A stretch of 64,000 nt of DNA from Jacaranda mimosifolia (lineage: Eukaryota; Streptophyta; Magnoliopsida; Lamiales; Bignoniaceae): assembly GCA_018894105.1 (NCBI GenBank), contig CM032126.1, positions 27,068,391 through 27,132,390 of the forward strand. Direction: 5' to 3'. Both the position numbers and the translations under genes were made by a program. Positions 23,301-33,750 of this stretch are shown here, one piece after another. The stretch's first letter is position 1. Each line of letters opens with the position of its first letter. The notes beneath the pieces are model-generated. The model saw only the letters and a program-made list of their open reading frames with translations, was not told the DNA's origin and made no database searches.

Positions 23301-24090
23301 ATAAGTCCAAGCCAGTTAATATGCCACTTATAGCTCATTTCAGGCTCTTATCAAATCTATCACCGAGTACTGAGGAGGAGGTGGAGCACATGTCTAATGT
23401 GACATATGCTAGTGCAGTGGGTAGCTTGATGTACGTTATGGTGTGCATTAGGCTAAATATTTCACATGCAATTAGTGTTGTGAGCAGGTACATGCACAAG
23501 CCAGGAAAGACTCATTGGCAGACTGTGAAATAGATCGTGAGATATCTAAAAGGTTCTGCAGATAGATGTTTGAAGTATAGTCAATTGAATTCTACTGTTA
23601 TAATTATTGGCTATATGGATGCGGATTATGCTTGAGATTTGGATAGCAGAAGATCCATGACTAGGTATGTGTTTTGTGTTTCGAATCATATGGTTCGCTG
23701 GAAGGCAACTTTGCAGTCATCAGTTGCATTGTCCACAACAGAAGCTGAATACATGGCTTTGGCTGAAGGCGTGAAGGAAGGCATTTAGCAAAAGGGGCTG
23801 ATTGAGGATATGGGTATGGATTCTAATATTATTACCGTTTTTATGATAGTTAGAGTGCCATACACTTGTCAAAGAATCAAGTTGTTCATGAGAGAACAAA
23901 GAAAATTGATGTGAGGTATCACTTTATCTAGGATATAATGTCTCAAGATGTCACCTCATTTGACAAGGTTGGGACTAAGGATAATCCGGCAGATATGTTA
24001 ACTAAGATTGTTCCGGGATTTAAATTCGAGTATTGCTTGGATATGATTAACATTTGCAGACTTATATAAAGGGCCCTTTTAGGGCAGGGA
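23301..24090 (+). pseudogene. TE4 connection domain and RNase H
   Basis: YASAVGSLMYVMVCIRLNIS, then MDADYA followed by a stop, then SSVALSTTEAEYMALAEGVKE are recognisable. The end (HERTKKIDVRYHFI, then VGTKDNPADMLTKIVPGFKF) is the RNase H C-terminus. Stops break it at four or more points. Confidence 0.85.
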
Positions 24091-24131
24091 CAAAGAAAAT
24101 GGATGGTGAATTTCAAGTTAAGGTGGAGAAT

Positions 24132-24839
24132 TGTTGATTTTGCCTTGAAATTTGAGCTACATATAATGAGAAACGGAAGAAACGGTGCAAAATGAAGCGA
24201 AGCGATCGAAATGGGTACAAGAACATGCCTTGGTGCGCGTTGGCAGAATGCCATGTGTTAGGGTGTGAGGCAAGGCACGCCTGGGCACAAAGCTGGGCGG
24301 AAAAGCCTACAATGCGCACCCGACCGCAATGAGTGCCTCGCCCAAGAGCACACTTTACTGGAACTACGCGCCCTAGCATGAGTTGGGGCACAGCACAAGG
24401 TGATACCGCGCCAGGGTGTAAGATGAGCGGGCCCTGGTGAGGCGTGTTCGGCAAAAATAGGGGTTCCGCGCGCCAAGGCACAAGTCATGCGCGTGCCCCA
24501 ATGCGCGACGTTGGGCCTATGGGTTAAGTTACTCATTTTCGTGGTATTTAAGTCAGTTTTCTTTCGAGACAAATTGAGACAGACAATACACAAGTGATTC
24601 TATACTGTTTTTGTGATAGTTTCTCGAAACGAAATTTAGAACGAGGGTGTTGGGTATTCTCGTGAGATTTGTGGCACTCAAAGTTGTACTCATTACTTTG
24701 ATTTGAAATCAATAAGATCCTTTTTTTGTCGGGTGGATTAAGCACATCACCAAACTACGTTAAATCTTGTTGTTGGTTTCCTTGAATTACTTTATTGTTA
24801 TTTTATAGTTTTCATAATCGATCTTTTTGGATTACAACA
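24132..24839 (+). repeat. TE4 3' LTR
   Basis: 708 bp, aligned with the 5' LTR but carrying an additional GC-rich segment (about 24295-24435). It ends GGATTACAACA. Confidence 0.9.
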
Positions 24840-26092
24840 TATGTCATTTGAGATACTTTTCCTTGTGGTACTTACTATTGGTTATTTTAAGAGAGCCATC
24901 TTAATCATCTGTACCAATGGTACAATTTAACTCAGAATTGTAATATCTGCTACAAATTAATAAATAAATAAATAAAATATGACAAGAGTGAGGCTGCTGT
25001 GAGAGTTGGAGATACCCGCAAAGCAAGTAATCTTGGAGAAATATTTTATTCTTTTTACATCTATCAATTTTCACAACATGGATACCACCTATAGCAACCT
25101 TTGTCTTCTTAATTTTGCTACCCTTCTCTCTTGTGTCATTAGATTTGATGTTCAAATTGGTATATTCTAAGCAAGGAGAAGCTTATAATAACAGGGCTCT
25201 ATGTAAGACAAAATAAAATCATTGATATAGTTGGCTTGTCTTTCTTCTTGTTTCTGAGAAGAGGCCTGAGTTGTTTTTCAACCTTTTTTTGTTTTATTCT
25301 TACTACTAAATACGCGAGATTTATGTTTTCCTTGTGGAAGAACAAATAAAAAGAAGAAGCCATTTTCTATGGATCAGTGCTATTATCAAGGTTTAACTGA
25401 CAATGTCACATTGTGTTCGCATTTCCAATGCATCACCTGTTAGATGTAAGACCGGTGTCATTGTAGTAAATACCTACATGTTAGAGGACTTGAAATGGAA
25501 GGTTAAACACAATTTGTTTTGGTCAAGGCAAGTGCGTGTGATTGCCAAAAATCTAAGGAAACATACTTTATATTATTTCATCAAATGTCCAAAAAACAAG
25601 AGAGAGATTGAGATTCAATTTTAAAAAAGTGTAGCACATATGAACCTATATACTAGAGTCTTCTTTTGCAATAGCATGCAAAACAATTGTCATATGAACG
25701 TAGCAACAAAAACTCTGTGCCAAGTGAAGGAAATCTTGTTTCTGACTTGTGATCATTTCAGTAATTTTATCTTTCCTTCTTGTGCAAGAAAATGAGACTA
25801 ACACCATAAATCGAAAAATTGTTGGATACGTGTTGCCAAACTTTTAAAGACAATAAAGTTTTTTTCTGATTTTGTACTGTATAACATAATCACAATTTGC
25901 AGTTCTCTAGACAATTTAATTACCTGGAAATGAACTGGCATCTTTGTCATGAAAGTGTACTGGCGAATCTTAAACTGACGTCGAAGTGTTGATGCCATTC
26001 AAGTGTGATCTCTGCTGCCCCAGTTGGACAGTTTCTTTTTTTTGTATGCTGCCTAACTTAAAGCTTTGTTTACATGTCTATGGGCATAAAAA
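24840..26092. other. Unit A spacer after TE4
   Basis: Aligns first with 43220-43788 and then with 50543-50834 and 53960-54010 of unit B, across the TE6 and TE7 insertion points. An AATA repeat lies at about 24955-24980. Small open frames at 25403-25624 (+) and 25798-25998 (-) are not conserved in unit B, so I do not call genes. Confidence 0.7.
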
Positions 26093-26560
26093 AAATAGAC
26101 CTTGAACCTAACTTGCCCCAAAAGCTAACTCAAAAGATGAGAATTGTTCAAAACTATATACAGTGACCGTCAATCATTTACTAAATTGATGTGAGAATCT
26201 AACAAAACCGTAAATTTAGGAATGAACATTTGGAACATAAAATAACATGAATGAGCAGCCTAACACCAGAAATGAGTGGCTTTAATACCATATAAAACAT
26301 CAAGTTGATGAATGAGAAAGAGTTGTGTTTCATTAATGAAAAACAAAAACAATTTATACAGTGGTTCTCTACCAGATTTATCAAATTTTAGGAAACAAAT
26401 CTATCAAACTTACTAGATAATAGGAAACAAACTTAAATTGAAAAAGTAAAAATAGCTAGCAGAAACTAAAAAACAGATTGATGGATATTCCAGGAGAAAA
26501 GAGTCCAAGAGTAGTCCAAGTCTTATGCTTAGGATGTTGCTCTCTTTATGGGTATAAGAC
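26093..26560 (-). mobile_element. Short LTR-retroelement remnant (minus strand)
   Basis: About 460 bp present in unit A but absent at the matching point of unit B (near 54342), bounded by similar sequence (TATGGGCATAA left, TATGGGTATAA right). On the minus strand, LTR-like AT-rich sequence ends in a tRNA-Met type primer site TGGTATTAAAGCC (about 26279-26291), and the block starting near 26095 could be the other terminal sequence. This suggests a TRIM-like or internally deleted element. No coding sequence seen. Confidence 0.5.
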
Positions 26561-26792
26561 TATAAGGTTAGCTATAATATGTGGGAATTGTTGAGTATGT
26601 TAAAAGCATTTGCTTGGGTTTTTGAGGAATTATATAGAGAGGAATTATGTTGGTTTGGTAGAACAATTAAGAGTAGTTACAATCAAGTTATTGAGCTTGC
26701 TAATTGTTGCCTTGTAGGAGCTGAAAGACTTTCATGCCTTGGAAATCTTGGTAATCAAGTTTATCGTACTATGAGTTTGAAAGAGGTGATAT
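26561..26792. other. Block shared by units A and B next to TE5
   Basis: Aligns with 54343-54576 of unit B. Both contain a plus-strand open frame (26579 and 54393) sharing VGAxRLSCxGNLG and SLKEVI. Differences between the copies are mostly amino-acid changing, with few silent ones, so I treat it as non-coding. Confidence 0.5.
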
Positions 26793-27116
26793 TGTTAACA
26801 TGGTGATAGCTCATAAGAGCTCATTCTTTTCATATTCAGAAATGTTATAGCTGTATATATTCTGTATAAACTGTGTAAATAGCTTTAGATATATACATCA
26901 ATATTCAGCTAAGGATAACAGATTTGTAGGCCTGATTATCAGGCATGTAAATATAGCTAGGAATAGCATATCATAGGGCAGATTATCAGGGCATAAAATC
27001 AGGGATGTAAATCAGCATTATAGCTAGGTATAGCAGATTTTCAGCAATGTAAATCAAAATATTTTTCTATTTAATGGAAGAACTCTCCAGTTGAGAAGCA
27101 TTCAGCAAAATTGACA
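26793..27116 (+). repeat. TE5 5' LTR and primer-binding site
   Basis: 324 bp. The primer site TGTTACCAGAGCCAAG follows directly at 27117. Internal GATTATCAGG-type repeats are visible. Confidence 0.93.
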
Positions 27117-27282
27117 TGTTACCAGAGCCAAGTCTCTAAATCTGTCTTGGTCTTTTCTTTTGGGTATTTTCTCCAGTTTTCTTTAGGGTTTTAGTCCTAC
27201 ACCCATAGGACTCTTCAGATTGTTTATTCTGCATATCAGTCTCAAATTTTTTTTTTCTGATTTACTTTTGTTGTTCAAGAAG

Positions 27283-28234
27283 ATGACTTCCAACCAATTT
27301 GAGTCTTTAAATGTTCGCTTCACTGGAAAAAATTACTCAGCCTGGGAGTTTCAGTTCTAATTATTTTTCACAGGAAAAGAATTATAGGGTAATGTGGATG
27401 GAAGTGATCCAGTTCCTATAGATCCTACGAAGTTATCTCAATGGAGGATCAAAGATGCTCAAGTAATGACTTGGATTTTAGCGTCAGTTAATCCTCTTAT
27501 CGTTCTTAACCTGTGACCATATAAGACAGCAAAGGCCATGTGGGATTATCTAAAGAAGGTTTACAATTAGGACAACAGTGCAAGACGTTTTCAATTGGAG
27601 CATGACATTGCTCATTACTCTCAGGGAAGTCTCTCTATTCAAGATTACTTTTTGGGATTTCAAAACTTATGGACAGAATTTACTGATATCATTTATGCTA
27701 AAATACCTGCTGAATCTCTTTCTGTAATTCAAGGAGTTCATGAGCAAAGCAAGCGAGATCAATTTTTGATGAAGTTGCGATCTGATTTTGAGTCTATTCG
27801 CTCAAATATGATGAACCGTGATCCTTCCTTTCCTTAGATGTTTGTTTTAGGGAATTACTTTGTGAAGAAAAACGTCTTCTCACACAATACAGTCTCAAGC
27901 AAGAGGATACTGTGAATGTTGCATTTGCAGCTCAAGGAAAAGGGAAAGGTAGAGATATGAGCAAAATTCAATGTTACAGTTGTAAAGAATATGGTCACAT
28001 TGCTGCTAATTGTGGAAAGAAGTTCTGTAATTATTGTAAACAACATGGGCATATTATCAAGTAGTGTCCCACACGTCCTCAAAATCGAAAGGTTAATGCT
28101 TTTCAAGCTGGGGTAAATAGTTCTACTAGCTCTTCTACTGCAGCTGAATCAATTACTCCTGAAATGGTACAACAAATGATTGTTTTAGCCTTTTCGGCCT
28201 TAAGGCTACAAGGTAATGGTTCTACATCTTAGTT
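27283..28234 (+). pseudogene. TE5 gag with two zinc knuckles
   Basis: The ATG at 27283 starts MTSNQFESLNVRFTGKNYSA. A stop follows at about residue 26. The capsid domain continues (VMTWILASVNPLIVLNL, AMWDYLKKVYN, then the 80-codon frame 27595-27837). Two CCHC knuckles lie in tandem: CYSCKEYGHIAANC (27972-28013, intact) and CNYCKQHGHIIK followed by a stop (about 28027-28066). A double knuckle distinguishes TE5 from the other Copia elements here. Confidence 0.88.
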
Positions 28235-29470
28235 ATGGCTGGTTGATTCTGTTGCTTCAAACCATATGACCAACTCAGCTAGTATGCTTAAAAATGTTCG
28301 TAAGTATCATGGTTCATCAGAAATTCCGATTGCCAATGGAAGTAATTTACCAATTACTAAGGTTGGGGATATTACTCCAATTTTCAAGAATGTTTTTGTC
28401 TCACCAAAGCTATCTACAAATCTTATTTCGGTTGGTCAATTGGTAGATAACAAATCTTATTTCTCTCATAATGGTTGTCTTGTACAGGATCAGGTGTCGG
28501 GGACAATAATCGCGAAGGGGCCTAAAGTTGGATGGTTGTTTCCTATCCATTTCTCCATTCCTAGTGTCATATCTTTTGCTTGTACAGTTGTTAACAATAA
28601 AAGTGAAGTATGGCACAAACGTTTAGGACATCCAAATTTTACTATTTTGTCTCATTTGTCAAACTCTGGTTTGTTGGGGAATAAAAATCAATCTTCAAAT
28701 GCTTCCTTTGATTGCTCTACATGTAAATTAGGCAAGAGCAAAATTCTTCCTTTTCCATCTATTGGCAGTTGAGCTACAAAGTGTTTTGATGTTATTCATA
28801 GTGATGTTTGGGGACCCATACCAATTAATTCTCATGCTCATTACAAGTACTTTGTGACATTCATAGATGATTACAGTCGGTTTACTTGGGTGTATTTTCT
28901 TCGTTCCAAATCTGAGGTATTCTCTATCTTCAAGACCTTTTTGGCTTATATTGAGAATCAATTTTCTACATGTATTAAAGTGTTGAGATCTGATTTCGGT
29001 AGGGAATATATGTCTCATGAATTTCATGATTTTTGGAGCGAGAAAGGACCCATCTCTCAATGCTCATGCCCATATATGCCACAGCAAAATGGGGTTGCAG
29101 AGCGTAAAATTTTGGATGTAACTCGTACTTTATTGATTGAGTCCTCTGTTCCATCTAAATATTGGGTTGAAGCTTTGTCAACAGCAGTTTATTTAATTAA
29201 TAGACTGCCATCTCAAGTGTTAAATCTTGACTCTCCATATTGTCGTCTTTATGGTCAAAATCCTAGCTATCAGAACTTGCATACATTTATTTGTGTTTGC
29301 TTTGTGCATCTGCCTTCCTATGAACGTCATAAACTTTTTGCTTAGTCTGCTAAATGTGTCTTTATGGGTTATAGTACTTCACAAAAAGGTTTTATTTTCT
29401 ACGATCCAGGTTCTAACAAATTTCGTGTTTCTAGAAATGTTGTCTTTTTTGAGGACCAATACTTCTTTCC
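28235..29470 (+). pseudogene. TE5 protease and integrase
   Basis: The protease site reads DSVASNHMT (Gly to Val, about 28245). The pre-integrase region has VWHKRLGHPNF and FDCSTCKLGKSK (HHCC intact). The integrase core is well preserved: VIHSDVWGPI (Asp), LRSDFGREYMSHEF (Asp) and PQQNGVAERKILDV (Glu) all survive. The frame 28854-29345 covers 163 codons. Two TAG stops (28770 and 29343) are the main visible lesions before the MITE interrupts at the FFEDQYFFP codons. Confidence 0.9.
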
Positions 29471-30096
29471 TAGGGGTGTTCGCGGTTCGGTTTGGATCGG
29501 TTTTGGGACAAAAGTCAACCGATCCAAACTATATAATGTATATTGGATCGGTTTAGATCGGTTTGACTTTTATTGTAAATCCGATCCAATCCAATCCATT
29601 TTAAATCGGTTTGGATTGGATCGGTTAATCGGTTTTTCAATTTAAATATTTAATTGAAATATTTGACAAATTACTATTGATAAGTAAACTAATTTAATCA
29701 ATCAATTTGTAAATTTTATTTAGCTATCATATCACACTAATCTTGTGGAATTAAGTTTTATTATGTAAGAACACACAACTATAAAGTTATAAGTCCACAA
29801 TAATTATCCCTATATATTTGATTTTTGAAAGTGAAAAAGTCCTAAATTTAGTTTATTTTAATTTATTTGTGTATTTTACAATTAAAATATATATTTTTTA
29901 TATTATTAGTATATAATTTTGGTTCGGTTTGGATTGGATCGGTTCTTTAGATTAAAACCGAAAACCGATCCAATCCAATCGGTTTTAAGAAAATAAATCC
30001 AATTCAATCCAAAAAAGTTCGGTTTTGATCGGTTTTCGGTTTTTTGGATCGGTTCGTCGGTTTTTTTTTGGATTGGATTGGATTTGAACACCCATA
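29471..30096. mobile_element. hAT-type MITE inside TE5
   Basis: 626 bp, ends TAGGGGTGTTC and GAACACCCATA (inverted ends sharing GGGTGTTC), flanked by a perfect 8-bp duplication TTCTTTCC (29463-29470 and 30097-30104). Removal restores a continuous TE5 frame. The arms are rich in GGATCGGTTT and its complement, so the two ends could pair extensively. No transposase is encoded. The 8-bp duplication and end sequence fit the hAT superfamily (established for hAT; the assignment is inference). Confidence 0.8.
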
Positions 30097-30156
30097 TTCT
30101 TTCCTACTCATATTGAGTCCTCTGCTAGTGCCACAATTCTTCCTACTTTTGAGGAT

Positions 30157-31212
30157 TTGTCATCTTTGGAGCGGTTCAAACCTGGATTTGTATACGAGCG
30201 ACGCCAACCAACTTTACTCCTTCCCGAGACAAATCCAGCACCCAATACTGCTCAAGAAACTGTGGCTGAAATTTCTGCTGGGCCTACTCCTTGTGAGCCT
30301 ATACTACGTCGATCTACTAGAGTATCTCATCAACCTAAGTGGTATGGTTTTTCTTCAACTTTGTCCACTGTTTCTGTTCCTTTATGTTATTCACAAGCTT
30401 CCAAGCATGAATGTTGGCAAACAGCAATAAAAGAAGAGCTTCAAGCTCTCCAAGAGAATCACACACGGGATATTGTGTCTTGTCCTCCATTTGTGCGGCC
30501 TATTGGATGTAAATGGGTTTATTCTGTTAAACTTCATTCAGATGGTATTCTAGATCGATATAAAGCCCGGTTGGTTGCTCTTGGTAACAAACAAGAGCAT
30601 GGAGTGGACTATGAGGAGACCTTTGCTCCTGTAGCAAAAATGACTACAGTTCGTACTATTATTGCCATTGCTGCTTCCCAGAGGTGGCCACTTCACCAAA
30701 TGGATGTCAAAAATGCATTTCTCCATGGTGATCTCAAAGAGGACATTTATATGACACCAACACCTGGTTTGTTCTCCTCACCTACATCAGAAGTATGTAA
30801 GTTGAAGCGGTCTCTATATGGCTTAAAACAAGCTCCTCAAGCTTGGTTTGAAAAGTTCAGGTCTACTTTACTCCAATTCTCTTTTGTGCAAAGCAAATAT
30901 GATTCCTCTTTATTTCTTTGTAAAATATCTATTGGTTGTGTTCTTCTTCTTGTATATGTAGATGATATTGTTATAATAGGGACTGATTCTTTATTGATCA
31001 CAAGGTTACAGAAGCATCTTAAGGATTCTTTTCATATGAAAGATCTTGGTTCTCTTATATATTTCTTAGGATTGGAGGTTCATTCTGATTCTTCTGGTGT
31101 ATTTTTACATCAACACAAATATACTCAAGATTTGATTGTTTTGGCTGGCCTTCAGGGATCTTCTTCAGTTGATACTCCATTGGAAGTGAATGTTAAATAT
31201 CGTCATAATTAA
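30157..31212 (+). CDS. TE5 linker and reverse transcriptase, 351 codons open
   Basis: The longest open pol segment of the window. It begins in the integrase-RT linker (LRRSTRVSHQPKWY) and contains the RT: IGCKWVYSVKLHSDGILDRY, QMDVKNAFLHGDLKEDIYM, RSLYGLKQAPQAWFEKF and catalytic YVDD (30955-30966). HMKDLGSLIYFLGLEVHSDS closes the palm. The RT would copy element RNA into cDNA inside the particle. The frame ends at TAA 31210-31212, before RNase H, and lacks gag and integrase in the same frame, so it is a fragment of a broken polyprotein. Confidence 0.88.
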   Translation: MSSLERFKPGFVYERRQPTLLLPETNPAPNTAQETVAEISAGPTPCEPILRRSTRVSHQPKWYGFSSTLSTVSVPLCYSQASKHECWQTAIKEELQALQENHTRDIVSCPPFVRPIGCKWVYSVKLHSDGILDRYKARLVALGNKQEHGVDYEETFAPVAKMTTVRTIIAIAASQRWPLHQMDVKNAFLHGDLKEDIYMTPTPGLFSSPTSEVCKLKRSLYGLKQAPQAWFEKFRSTLLQFSFVQSKYDSSLFLCKISIGCVLLLVYVDDIVIIGTDSLLITRLQKHLKDSFHMKDLGSLIYFLGLEVHSDSSGVFLHQHKYTQDLIVLAGLQGSSSVDTPLEVNVKYRHN

Positions 31213-31224
31213 GGGGATCTTCTT

Positions 31225-31915
31225 TCTGATCCAACTCTATTTCGGAAATTGGTTGGGAGTTTGAATTACCTTACTATTACACGACCGGATACCTCTTTTG
31301 CAATTCAACAAGTCAGTCGATTCATGCAAGCTCCACGCCATCCACATTTGGTGGCAGTGCGTCGCATCATGCGATATCTCCTAGGCTCATCAAGTCGGGG
31401 GTTATTCTTTCCTGCTGGTTCTCCTTTTAGCCTTATTGCTTTCAGTGATGCTGATTGGGCTGGATGTCCTGATACTCGGCGCTCTGTAACTGGTTGGTGT
31501 ATGTTTCTTGGAAATTCCTTGATATCCTAGAAGAGTAAGAAACAAGACTGTGTTTCAAAATCTTCAACTGAATTCGAATATCGAGCCATCTCTACCGCTT
31601 CTTTTGAAATTGTTTAGCTTCGTGGACTGCTTGCAGAAATTGGATTCCCTCAAACTAATCCTACTCCCCTCCATGCTGACAATACAAGTGCTATTCAAAT
31701 TGCCACCAATCCGATTTTTCATAAGCGTACGAAACACATTGTGGTGGATTACCATTATATACGCGAAGCTGTTGATAATGGAGTCATTTCTCTTCCACAT
31801 GTTTCAAGTGGTCTTCAAATAGCTTATATCCTCACAAAATCCATGACTCGACAACGTCATCAATTTTTGGTTGACAAATTGATGCTTGTTGATCAACCAG
31901 CATCAATTTGAGGAG
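31225..31915 (+). pseudogene. TE5 connection domain and RNase H
   Basis: LVGSLNYLTITRPDTSFAIQ and FSDADWAGCPDTRRSVTGW (catalytic Asp present) lie in the open frame 31249-31530. A TAG at 31528 and later shifts precede KSKKQDCVSKSSTEFEYRA. The C-terminal part with HKRTKHIVVDYHYIREAVD is readable to about 31870. The purine tract GAGGAGGA follows at 31910-31917. Confidence 0.88.
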
Positions 31916-31917
31916 GA

Positions 31918-32254
31918 TGTTAACATGGTGATAGCTCATAAGAGCTAATTCTTTTCATAATCAGAAATGTTATAGCTGTATATATTATGTATAAATTGTG
32001 TAAATAGCTTTAGATATATAGATCAATATTCAGCTAAGGATAGCAGATTTGTAGGCCTGATTATTAGGCATGTAAATACAGCTAGGAATAGCATATCATA
32101 GGGCAGATTATCAGGGCATAAAATCAAGGATGTAAATCAGCATTACAGCTAGGTATAGCAGATTTTTAGAGCAGATTTTCAGCCATGTAAATCAGAATAT
32201 TTTTCTATTTAATGGAACAACTCTCTAGTTGAGAGGCATTCAGCAAAATTGACA
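31918..32254 (+). repeat. TE5 3' LTR
   Basis: 337 bp. Compared with the 5' LTR it carries an extra 13 bp that look like a local duplication of the GCAGATTTT block near 32157. Confidence 0.93.
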
Positions 32255-32259
32255 GATAT

Positions 32260-33735
32260 CCCCTATAAAGTCCTCAATTTTGACTGTGGGCCTTTAGTAA
32301 GATAGTAGTTGCTACTTGCTAGTTGGCTAGGCTTGATAGTTTCTTTTCTTCCTTTTCTTCTTTTTTCGGGGAGGGGGGGCGGAGGGGGCGGGAGTACTAG
32401 TGTTCTCCTAGGAATAATAGAATAGCATTTTTTTTTTCCCAGTAGACATTTTTCTGGACTTAAGTTAGCTTAGGATTACAAAAAGTTGTTGCGGCATGAG
32501 GAGTGAATTTTATGTTTTGCACACTTTAGCGTTTTCTTGACTTGTGCTGATTTTAAGTAAATATCATTTCATAGATCATACTTTGTCATTTTTTTTAATA
32601 TTGAATACTATGGGAAGTCCTCTCTCTCTAGTTTAATCATGGAATGTGATATAGCTACTATACTTTCCAAATAGCGGTACTATCTTCTTCAAGTAGTGTA
32701 AACCTAAACTTCCATTTTGTGCTGATCAAAATTCTTTTTTTCTGTGTAAGTTTTATATTGTCGTATGTGTTTTCTAGGTGGTCTACACGTGTTTTCCATG
32801 TTTAGTCCTGCTCAAGTAAAAATCCTGAAGAGTAGCTTTTTCATCCTGATGTTGTCCTATTCGTTCATGCAGATTCTATTTCATCTTCCGTTATAAATTT
32901 CATGATTTGACATTGAAATGATATTCAATTGAAACCTTTGATTAAAGTCCTAAGTATCCACCCAATCACAATGCTGAAATTTCTTTGAAAATTTTAGTTG
33001 GAATGAGCTCATGGTACTTCCTCTTCAGCAGTCTTCCTAGTTAAGTGATGAATAAGCAGAATTTCCATTTAAGTAGGTTGAAAATATTGAGACAAATATC
33101 AGATTTTTTAATTGAATTCCCAATTTTTCCATGCTTTACTGCATTCTCCTGGTTCATGATTGCGATTTGGGGCAACCATCTTTCAAATCTTTGGCCCTAC
33201 ACTCAAGTTTGAGGACCATAACCTAAACTCAGCAACAGAGTATCTTATTATTTTCTTCAAGCTCAGACTATTTTGGTTCGCACTTTTGCAAAATTTGATA
33301 ATACACAACTCATTAGTCATATCCACAATTGTAAGTCTTAATAAATTGGACTATCTGGCATCAAATCTTATTAGGTAAATAACTTGAAATCACTCATCTA
33401 CCCTTTTTACTTTCCACCTCTTGGGAATAAGATGAGAAGCCATAATAAATTTTATTTTGTTCTCTCTATAGGTTTGAGCCATCAAGTTTGATTCCCACTC
33501 ATACTCATCCAGTTGCTTTCGTTTCCTGTCTTTTCCCTCTTCATTCAATTTTCAATGAGATTCCAATTAGCCTATTTTACTTTTTCATTGCTCTGTATTT
33601 TAATCATAAATTGAGATAACTTTAGTACTTTCACTTGATCTTGCTTCCCATCCACAAAGGTTGTAGTGTGGATGTGTAAACACTAAACAACTACTGACCT
33701 TTAGCCTAAGTATTATATTTGGTTATTTACTAAAA
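32260..33735. other. Unit A spacer after TE5
   Basis: Aligns with 54577-56130 of unit B (without its MITE). A G-rich stretch (about 32368-32393) corresponds to a weaker G-rich stretch at 54660-54690. The 33590-33700 part also matches unit C near 40220-40320 (TTTTAATCAT and AAACAACTA blocks). No gene seen. A 72-codon frame at 33160 is not conserved. Confidence 0.7.
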
Positions 33736-33750
33736 TCGCCCTTTGGAGGG

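Larger units (their letters stand above)
19478..24839 (+). mobile_element. TE4: Ty1/Copia retrotransposon (Tork/Tnt1-like)
   Basis: The LTRs are 19478-20101 and 24132-24839, both starting TGTTGATTTTGCC and ending TTACAACA. The primer site TGGTATCGGAGCC follows. The purine-rich TTAAGGTGGAGAAT precedes the 3' LTR. The target duplication has decayed (GATGC left, TATGT right), but unit B shows the empty site near 43215. Gag opening KCEVERFDRENDFRLWMMK and the LTTLLYERDMISMEDVKA-type end resemble the Tnt1/Tork clade (inference). All domains are broken. LTR indels make this one of the older insertions. Confidence 0.92.
26793..32254 (+). mobile_element. TE5: Ty1/Copia retrotransposon, youngest and best preserved
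   Basis: LTRs 26793-27116 and 31918-32254 (TGTTAACATGG...AAATTGACA) are flanked by a perfect 5-bp duplication GATAT (26788-26792 and 32255-32259). Unit B has the single-copy target GATATCCCC at 54572. The LTRs differ at about 15 substitutions and one 13-bp indel (about 95% identity), the highest in the window. Primer site TGTTACCAGAGCC; purine tract GAGGAGGA. A hAT-type MITE (29471-30096) sits between integrase and RT. Without it, the element is about 4.8 kb. Confidence 0.95.
1950..33735. repeat. Tandem unit A (ancestral about 5.8 kb, expanded by insertions)
   Basis: After the insertions are removed, the pieces 1950-3969, 18578-19477, 24840-26092, 26561-26792 and 32255-33735 align in order with 40430-43793, 50538-50839, 53960-55238 and 55728-56130 of unit B. 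Clear anchors are the AAGGGTGCAAAATATAGAAG block (near 2157 and 40582), the GGCATAGAGTGGA block (near 18774 and 42578), CTTGGAGAAATATTTTATTC (near 25030 and 43410) and the GTTTGAGGACCAT block (near 33208 and 55979). The unit carries a dead copy of the small gene at its left end. Confidence 0.85.

Noticed and set aside
25798..25998. 66-codon minus-strand frame starting MASTLRRQFK, possibly a first exon
   Set aside because: The start region is not preserved in unit B (near 54030) and no downstream exon could be found.
26579..26806. 75-codon plus-strand frame with a similar frame at 54393-54632
   Set aside because: Differences between the two copies are mostly amino-acid changing and the ends are set by an LTR, so no protein constraint is visible.
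29471..30096. Considered as a Mutator-type MITE (9-bp duplication)
   Set aside because: TTCTTTCCT is shared as 9 bases, but with an 8-bp duplication the ends become TAGGGGTGTTC and GAACACCCATA, which match as inverted repeats better and fit hAT.
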